Part shown: piece after piece, positions 30,752-35,339 of the stretch
Layout: each line of letters begins with the position of its first letter
Position numbering within the stretch: position 1 is the stretch's first letter
Assembly: GCA_029210665.1 (NCBI GenBank)
Contig: JARGFN010000004.1
Location: 1-35,339 of the forward strand
DNA length: 35,339 nucleotides
Direction: 5' to 3'
Origin: Desulfobulbales bacterium
GTDB taxonomy: Bacteria; Desulfobacterota; Desulfobulbia; Desulfobulbales; JAGXFP01
Made by a program: the position numbers and the translations under genes
Notes under the pieces: generated by a model
What the model was told of the DNA's origin: nothing
What the model saw: only the letters and a program-made list of their open reading frames with translations
The model's database searches: none

Positions 30752-30979
30752 ATGCCTAAAGAAGAGGCCATACAAGTAGAGGGTACTATTGTTGAACCCT
30801 TGCCAAATGCCATGTTTCGGGTCGAACTCGATAACGGACACAAGGTGTTGGCGCACATTTCCGGAAAAATGCGCATGCATTTTATCAAAATTCTGCCTGG
30901 CGACCGCGTTACGGTCGAATTGTCCCCCTATGATTTAACCAGAGGCAGGGTGACGTTCAGGGCTAAGAATAAACGTTAG
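30752..30979 (+). CDS. infA: Translation initiation factor IF-1
   Basis: IF-1 covers the ribosomal A site during initiation. The 75-residue OB-fold protein reads [31 protein letters not shown], close to the family consensus, with a slightly extended basic C-terminus (FRAKNKR). The ATG at 30752 is preferred over a TTG two codons earlier, because only the ATG leaves proper spacing from AGAGA. It opens the alpha block, 159 bases after map. Confidence 0.98.
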   Translation: MPKEEAIQVEGTIVEPLPNAMFRVELDNGHKVLAHISGKMRMHFIKILPGDRVTVELSPYDLTRGRVTFRAKNKR

Positions 30980-30991
30980 GGATGATTTGAA

Positions 30992-31105
30992 ATGAAAGTA
31001 AAAGCGTCGGTTAAAAAAATGTGCGGTGACTGTAAAGTATTCAAACGCAACGGGGTTGTGCGTGTTTCCTGTAAGATCAAGAAGCATAAGCAACGTCAGG
31101 GATGA
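30992..31105 (+). CDS. rpmJ: 50S ribosomal protein L36 (bL36), zinc-binding form
   Basis: The ATG at 30992 opens a 37-residue frame, [15 protein letters not shown] to HKQRQG, which is complete L36. The zinc ligands C11, C14, C27 and H32 are all present, so it is the C+ form. L36 is the smallest ribosomal protein and binds 23S rRNA near the GTPase centre. It lies between infA (12 bases upstream) and rpsM (35 bases downstream), its usual place. The start follows AGGGATGA. Confidence 0.97.
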   Translation: MKVKASVKKMCGDCKVFKRNGVVRVSCKIKKHKQRQG

Positions 31106-31140
31106 TTTGTTTCTAACTAGATGAGCGAGAGAGGTGTGCC

Positions 31141-31506
31141 TTGGCACGTATAGCAGGTATTGATTTACCAAAAAATAAGCATATGGATGTAGCCTTGACC
31201 TATATTCACGGGATCGGCCGGTCTACCGCCAGGAAGATCCTTGATCAGGTCAAGCTGCCGTATTCGACCAACAGTGACGAGATCGATGAAAAGGTCGTTA
31301 CCGATATTCGTAAGGTTATCGACGATAATTACATGGTCGAAGGTGACCGGCGCCGGGAAGTCGCGATGGATATCAAGCGTCTTACCGATCTGGGTTGTTA
31401 CCGTGGTCTGCGCCACCGGAAAGGTTTGCCGTGCCGTGGGCAAAGGACCAGCACCAATGCCAGAACGCGGAAAGGCCCCCGTCGAGGCGCGGTAAAAAAG
31501 AAATAG
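31141..31506 (+). CDS. rpsM: 30S ribosomal protein S13 (uS13)
   Basis: S13 in the 30S head forms bridges to L5 and contacts P-site tRNA. The 121 residues contain [24 protein letters not shown] and the basic C-terminal tail [22 protein letters not shown]. The start is TTG at 31141, with GAGAGAGG upstream and the conserved residues [10 protein letters not shown] directly after it. Standard alpha-block order. Confidence 0.98.
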   Translation: MARIAGIDLPKNKHMDVALTYIHGIGRSTARKILDQVKLPYSTNSDEIDEKVVTDIRKVIDDNYMVEGDRRREVAMDIKRLTDLGCYRGLRHRKGLPCRGQRTSTNARTRKGPRRGAVKKK

Positions 31507-31547
31507 CAAACAAGATGGAATTTTTTCTGGAATAGTAGGGGATACAT

Positions 31548-31940
31548 ATGGCTAAGCCGAGAGTACAGAAAACGCGTAAGAAGGTCAGGAAGAATATTCC
31601 CGAGGGTGTTGTCTCGATTCGTTCCACCTTCAACAATACAATAATTACCTTCGCCGACAAAGAGGGCAATGTTATTTCGTGGTGCAGCGCCGGGTGCCTG
31701 GGTTTCAAGGGCTCCCGGAAGAGCACGCCTTTCGCGGCTCAGAACGCCACGGAAGCGGCGGCGCAGAAGGCGGCTGAACACGGCATGCGTAAGGTTGAAG
31801 TTCGTGCCACCGGACCCGGACCCGGGCGTGACGCCGCTATTCGGGCCTTACAGGCGGCCGGGATGGATGTTTTTCAGATAAGCGATGTCACACCCATTCC
31901 GCACAACGGCTGCAAGCCTCCCAAACGGAGAAGGGTCTGA
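31548..31940 (+). CDS. rpsK: 30S ribosomal protein S11 (uS11)
   Basis: S11 lies on the 30S platform near the Shine-Dalgarno helix. The 130-residue protein has the segments [27 protein letters not shown]-like [10 protein letters not shown], and the C-terminal [18 protein letters not shown]. The ATG at 31548 follows AGTAGGGG. It is followed by rpsD, as is standard. Confidence 0.98.
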   Translation: MAKPRVQKTRKKVRKNIPEGVVSIRSTFNNTIITFADKEGNVISWCSAGCLGFKGSRKSTPFAAQNATEAAAQKAAEHGMRKVEVRATGPGPGRDAAIRALQAAGMDVFQISDVTPIPHNGCKPPKRRRV

Positions 31941-32006
31941 TAGTATTCTCCTTATTTTTATTTTTTATCCGACGAGAAATTAGCGACAGGAAACGGAGGT
32001 TTCAAA

Positions 32007-32636
32007 TTGGCCAGATATACCGGGGCAAGTTGCCGCCAGTGCAGGCGGGAAAGATTGAAGTTGTTCCTCAAGGGGGACAGGTGTTACACTGACAAGTGTG
32101 CCATAGAACGACGGGCGTTTCCTCCCGGCCAGCATGGTCAGGCCCGGATGCGGAAATTTTCCGACTATGCCGTTCAGCTTCGCGAGAAGCAGAAGGTCCG
32201 GAGGATGTACGGCATCATGGAAGGGCAGTTCCTCAGATATTACAAGGAAGCGGACCGTCTGAAAGGTGTTACCGGCGAGAATCTGCTGGCCTTGCTTGAA
32301 AAGCGTCTCGATAATGTTGCCTATCGGACAGGGTTTGCCAACTCACGATGTCAGGCCAGGCAGCTGATCAAGCATGATCATATACTGGTTAATGGTAAAC
32401 GGGTTAACGTGCCTTCTTTCAACGTTTCTGTCGGAGATGTCGTTTCCGTACGCGAAAAGAGCCGGAAGGTCGAAGTTATCGGCGACAGTCTTGAGGCGGT
32501 AGCCAGACGGGGCGTGCCCAGCTGGCTTGAAGTGGACAGCGCCGCTTTTCAGGCCAAGGTGAAAACCGAACCCGAGAGGCAGGAAATTACCATGCCGATC
32601 CAGGAGCAGCTGATAGTCGAGCTTTACTCCAAATAA
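32007..32636 (+). CDS. rpsD: 30S ribosomal protein S4 (uS4), zinc-finger form
   Basis: S4 begins 16S rRNA folding and in E. coli represses the alpha operon. The 209-residue protein carries an N-terminal zinc knuckle, C9-x2-C12 with C26-x4-C31, and an S4 RNA-binding domain ([20 protein letters not shown]). The start is TTG at 32007, behind GGAGGT. E. coli S4 lacks the full cysteine set. A strong hairpin follows before rpoA. Confidence 0.98.
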   Translation: MARYTGASCRQCRRERLKLFLKGDRCYTDKCAIERRAFPPGQHGQARMRKFSDYAVQLREKQKVRRMYGIMEGQFLRYYKEADRLKGVTGENLLALLEKRLDNVAYRTGFANSRCQARQLIKHDHILVNGKRVNVPSFNVSVGDVVSVREKSRKVEVIGDSLEAVARRGVPSWLEVDSAAFQAKVKTEPERQEITMPIQEQLIVELYSK

Positions 32637-32658
32637 TCCGGCGGGAAATCAAAGTTGT

Positions 32659-32699
32659 CCGCGGCGAGGAGCTGTTGCTCCTCTTCCGCGGCACTTTTT
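32659..32699 (+). terminator. Strong terminator-like hairpin between rpsD and rpoA
   Basis: CCGCGG (32659-32664) pairs with CCGCGG (32686-32691), and inside it GAGGAGC (32666-32672) pairs with GCTCCTC (32677-32683), giving 13 pairs around a TGTT loop with a small internal loop. Five Ts follow after CAC. It resembles an intrinsic terminator, yet rpoA and rplQ follow in the same direction, so partial attenuation is the likely role. Confidence 0.6.
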
Positions 32700-32763
32700 G
32701 TTGCATCTCTGAGCGCTTGGAAAATGATCAGATTTGTTTCATTAATCAATTGCGGAGCATTTG

Positions 32764-33834
32764 ATGATGGATAATGAACAGAAGCAATATAGAGAACTGG
32801 AGAAAGATCCCCTTTACCGGAACTGGCATCAGCTCATTATGCCCGACCGGGTTGAAGTAGATCGGGATTCTCTTACGAATAGTTACGGCAAGTTTGTCTG
32901 CCAGCCCCTTGAGCGGGGTTACGCGACCACCATTGGCAATTCTCTCAGGAGAATATTGCTTTCCTCGATCCAGGGTGCGGCAATTACCTCGGTAAACATA
33001 GAAGGCGCCTTGCATGAGTTCTCTTCATTGCCCGGGGTTGTCGAAGACGTTACCGAGATAATTCTTAATCTCAAGGAAGTCCGGCTTAAGCTCAATTCAG
33101 CTGAGCCGCAGATCGTCAAGATCGAAAAAAAGGGCAAGGGTGAGGTTACCGCGGCCGATATAATTTCCGACGGCACCGTCGAGGTAATGAACCCGGAACA
33201 GCACATCTGCACCATTTCGGGCGCCGAGGGCAAGTTTATCGGTGAATTCGAGGTCCGGTGGGGCAAGGGTTATATTCCGGCCGAGCGGAACAAGCGGGAG
33301 GATCAGGTTATCGGGGTGATTGCGATCGATTCCATCTTCACCCCGATCCGGAAGGTTAAAATGGTGGTCAGCCAGGCCAGGGTCGGCCAGCAGACCGACT
33401 ATGACAAGTTGATCCTGGAGATGAATACGGACGGCAGCGTCAAGCCGGAGGATGCCCTGGCCTATGCCGCCAAGATTCTCAAGGAACAGATGAGCGTCTT
33501 TATCAACTTCGATGAGAGTCTCGTCGAGCCGGAGCTTGTTCCCGAGGAAGAGGTGGTCGAAGGGGAAATCAATCCGTATCTTTCGCGGCCGGTGGATGAT
33601 CTGGAGCTTTCGGTCCGTTCCGCCAACTGTCTTCGAAATGCCAATATTAGATATATCGGCGAGCTGGTCCAGAGAACCGAAGGTGAAATGCTCAAGACCA
33701 AGAATTTCGGGCGCAAGTCCTTGAACGAGATCAAGCAATTGCTTGCCGAAATGGATCTGTCCCTGGGCGCCAAGATTGATGGCTGGGAAAAACCTGATGC
33801 GACCGCCGAGGCGGAAGAACAGGATAATCAATAA
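32764..33834 (+). CDS. rpoA: DNA-directed RNA polymerase subunit alpha
   Basis: Alpha dimers scaffold RNA polymerase assembly. The product has about 356 residues. Its N-terminal domain includes [20 protein letters not shown]; a linker rich in acidic residues follows; the C-terminal domain reads [15 protein letters not shown] and binds UP elements and activators. E. coli alpha has 329 residues; part of the extra length is an N-terminal extension before [11 protein letters not shown] 32761, ATG 32764 and ATG 32767 are all in frame. GGAG at 32754-32757 fits either ATG, so the exact start is uncertain by one codon. Confidence 0.98.
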   Translation: MMDNEQKQYRELEKDPLYRNWHQLIMPDRVEVDRDSLTNSYGKFVCQPLERGYATTIGNSLRRILLSSIQGAAITSVNIEGALHEFSSLPGVVEDVTEIILNLKEVRLKLNSAEPQIVKIEKKGKGEVTAADIISDGTVEVMNPEQHICTISGAEGKFIGEFEVRWGKGYIPAERNKREDQVIGVIAIDSIFTPIRKVKMVVSQARVGQQTDYDKLILEMNTDGSVKPEDALAYAAKILKEQMSVFINFDESLVEPELVPEEEVVEGEINPYLSRPVDDLELSVRSANCLRNANIRYIGELVQRTEGEMLKTKNFGRKSLNEIKQLLAEMDLSLGAKIDGWEKPDATAEAEEQDNQ

Positions 33835-33846
33835 GAGGTTGTTGAG

Positions 33847-34236
33847 ATGAGGCATAGAAAAGCAGGAAGACGACTCGGCCGCACTACCCCCCACCGGCTC
33901 GCCATGGTCAGGAATATGGTTACCTCGCTGCTGGAGCATGAGCGCATTGTGACGACCACGCCCAAGGCCAAAGAGGTGCGACGGGTTGCCGAGAAAATGA
34001 TCACCCTGGGTAAACGGGGCGATCTGCATGCCCGGCGCCAGGCCTTGTCGTTTATCCGCGACAAGAAGGTGGTTGCGAAGCTCTTCAGTGAGTTGCGGGA
34101 TGAGTACATGGAACGGAACGGCGGTTACACCAGAATCATTCGCACCGGCAACCGGATCGGTGATGCGGCCGAGATGGCCATTCTCGAACTGGTTAACTAC
34201 AGCGAGGAAGGGGTTGCTGCCGAGTCGGCCAACTAA
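33847..34236 (+). CDS. rplQ: 50S ribosomal protein L17 (bL17)
   Basis: L17 lies near the tunnel exit. The 129-residue protein has the N-terminal signature [20 protein letters not shown] and the segment [22 protein letters not shown]. The ATG at 33847 follows AAGAGGTTG. It is 12 bases after rpoA and is the last gene of the ribosomal region, followed by an intrinsic terminator. Confidence 0.98.
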   Translation: MRHRKAGRRLGRTTPHRLAMVRNMVTSLLEHERIVTTTPKAKEVRRVAEKMITLGKRGDLHARRQALSFIRDKKVVAKLFSELRDEYMERNGGYTRIIRTGNRIGDAAEMAILELVNYSEEGVAAESAN

Positions 34237-34315
34237 TCCGCTCGGCGCCGCTTCCGGGGCGAGGCGCCTGGGTTCGGTTCATCTTTTCCATCCGGTAAAC
34301 CCAGTAATTCCCAAG

Positions 34316-34345
34316 GCCGACATGCTTGTTATGTCGGCTTTTTTT
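34316..34345 (+). terminator. Rho-independent terminator of the alpha block
   Basis: A perfect 8-bp stem, GCCGACAT (34316-34323) with ATGTCGGC (34331-34338), is followed directly by seven Ts (34339-34345). It is a textbook intrinsic terminator 79 bases after rplQ and closes the ribosomal super-cluster. Confidence 0.92.
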
Positions 34346-34420
34346 ATACCCGAGCCCGGCCGGTTTCGATAAAAATCTACCATCGCCGGTTCTTTCAGGG
34401 TATGGTGTCTTTCCGGTCGC

Positions 34421-34436
34421 CCCGCCGATCGGCGGG
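34421..34436. promoter_or_regulatory. 16-bp perfect palindrome upstream of the thiF-like gene
   Basis: CCCGCCGATCGGCGGG is its own reverse complement and lies 18 bases before the start codon, just ahead of the ribosome-binding region. It may be a dimeric repressor site or an mRNA hairpin (with a very small loop). I know of no factor to assign to it, and GC-rich palindromes also arise by chance. Confidence 0.4.
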
Positions 34437-34454
34437 AAATTAACGAGGCCGAGG

Positions 34455-35252
34455 ATGTTGCTTGTCAATGAGGTTCCCCATCAATTCCGCGACGGCCTTA
34501 CGGTTAGCGATCTGGCCAGGGAGGTCAAGCCCGATGCCGATCTCTTTATTGTTAACGGCTATCCTGTTTCCGCTTCGGTCGTTCTTGAAGATGGGGACAG
34601 TTGCTGGCTGATTCGCAAAGGCGAGAAGCCGACGGTTGACGAACTCGAAAGATTGCTTTACGCCCGGCACACTCCCGGGGTACACGGCAAGGTCAAAAAT
34701 GCCTCGGTCGGCATTATGGGGCTTGGCGGACTCGGTTCGCTGGTCGCCGTGGCCCTGGCCCGGGTCGGGATCGGTCATCTGCTGCTGGCCGATTACGATC
34801 TGGTCGAGCCGAGCAATCTCAACCGGCAGCAGTATTTTATCGACCAGATCGGCGAAAAAAAGACCGAGGCCCTAAAACAAAACCTCGCAAGGATCAATCC
34901 CTATCTTCGTATCGAAACCATAGACGCGATTTTAACGGAGGAGTCGATCCCGGTCCTGTTCAAGGAAGTCGATGTCCTGGCCGAGTGTTTCGATGGGGCG
35001 GCCATGAAGGCCGCGGCCCTGCGCTGCGCCCTCGGTCCCCTGGCCGGCAAGGGGTTTGTCGGTGCTTCCGGGCTGGCCGGTTATGAGGACAGCAATACGA
35101 TTCGGACCAGGAAGATCCGCGACCGGGTCTATCTGGTCGGCGACAACGAAAGCGAAGCCAGGCCGGGCCGGGGTCTGATGGCACCCAGGGTAGGCGTTGC
35201 CGCCCATCACCAGGCCAATCAGATTCTGCGGCTATTGCTCGGCTTACCGTAA
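34455..35252 (+). CDS. ThiF-family adenylyltransferase with N-terminal ThiS-like domain
   Basis: Residues 1-57 resemble a ThiS/MoaD-type beta-grasp domain (MLLVNEVPHQFRDGLTVSDL, FIVNGYPVS) but lack the terminal Gly-Gly that carries sulfur. Residues 80-265 form a ThiF/MoeB-type E1 domain: nucleotide loop GLGGLG (89-94), DYDLVEPSNLNRQQ (113-126) with R124, K135/K136, and D170 in CFDGA. No CxxC zinc pairs are present. ThiF adenylates ThiS for thiazole synthesis; this looks like the short family-2 type found in anaerobes. The ATG at 34455 follows CGAGG; an open frame upstream overlaps the terminator and is discarded. No thi genes are visible beside it. Confidence 0.85.
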   Translation: MLLVNEVPHQFRDGLTVSDLAREVKPDADLFIVNGYPVSASVVLEDGDSCWLIRKGEKPTVDELERLLYARHTPGVHGKVKNASVGIMGLGGLGSLVAVALARVGIGHLLLADYDLVEPSNLNRQQYFIDQIGEKKTEALKQNLARINPYLRIETIDAILTEESIPVLFKEVDVLAECFDGAAMKAAALRCALGPLAGKGFVGASGLAGYEDSNTIRTRKIRDRVYLVGDNESEARPGRGLMAPRVGVAAHHQANQILRLLLGLP

Positions 35253-35286
35253 GAAGCTATGTAACCGTTCAGCAGCACCACATCTT

Positions 35287-35334
35287 CGGACGATCGGCCC
35301 GGCTTACGTACACGATGTACGCGGCGCCGGTCCG
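35287..35334 (+). repeat. Imperfect nested inverted repeat at the window edge
   Basis: CGGAC and CGGC (35287-35298) pair with GCCG and GTCCG (35326-35334), and CGTAC (35307-35311) pairs with GTACG (35317-35321) around an ACGAT loop. It lies just after the thiF-like gene. There is no T-tract inside the window, so it could be a terminator cut by the window end or a dispersed palindromic repeat. Confidence 0.5.
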
Positions 35335-35339
35335 CTTGT

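Overview
The window is a compact housekeeping region, with every gene on the + strand. It runs tRNA-Thr/Tyr/Gly/Thr-tuf, rpmG-tRNA-Trp-secE-nusG, rplKAJL-rpoBC, then the str (rpsL-rpsG-fusA-tuf), S10, spc and alpha ribosomal blocks joined end to end, and finishes with an unrelated ThiS-ThiF-type gene. Gene order, two tuf copies, split rpoB/rpoC, protein sequences, high GC and a ThiS-like/ThiF fusion fit a Gram-negative bacterium of the former Deltaproteobacteria (Desulfobacterota). That placement is inference from general family knowledge, not a tree.

Layout: 1-433 holds four tRNA genes. 519-2032 holds tuf copy 1, rpmG and tRNA-Trp. 2247-5652 holds secE, nusG and rplK-A-J-L. 5888-14257 holds rpoB and rpoC. 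14522-18835 is the str block with tuf copy 2. 18846-24092 is the S10 block (rpsJ to rpsQ). 24191-30592 is the spc block (rplN to secY, then map, with no adk). 30752-34236 is the alpha block (infA, rpmJ, rpsM, rpsK, rpsD, rpoA, rplQ), closed by the only textbook intrinsic terminator of the region. 34455-35252 is the ThiF-family gene.

Together the genes supply most ribosomal proteins, two elongation factors, initiation factor 1, all three large core RNA polymerase subunits, the antitermination factor NusG, the SecYE translocon core and methionine aminopeptidase: the path from transcription through translation to membrane insertion and N-terminal maturation.

I see no mobile element, CRISPR array, defence system or uncharacterised gene cluster, and no protein-coding novelty. 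The points worth a second look are non-coding: a shared, apparently structured 58-base element upstream of secE and infA; strong stem-loops at the junctions leading into rpoB, rpoC and rpoA; a perfect 12-bp hairpin between rplN and rplX; an antisense-facing terminator-like hairpin before infA; a long rplA-rplJ leader; a near-identical tuf pair whose only differences cluster at the 3' end; and a tRNA-Tyr with a U-U acceptor mismatch.
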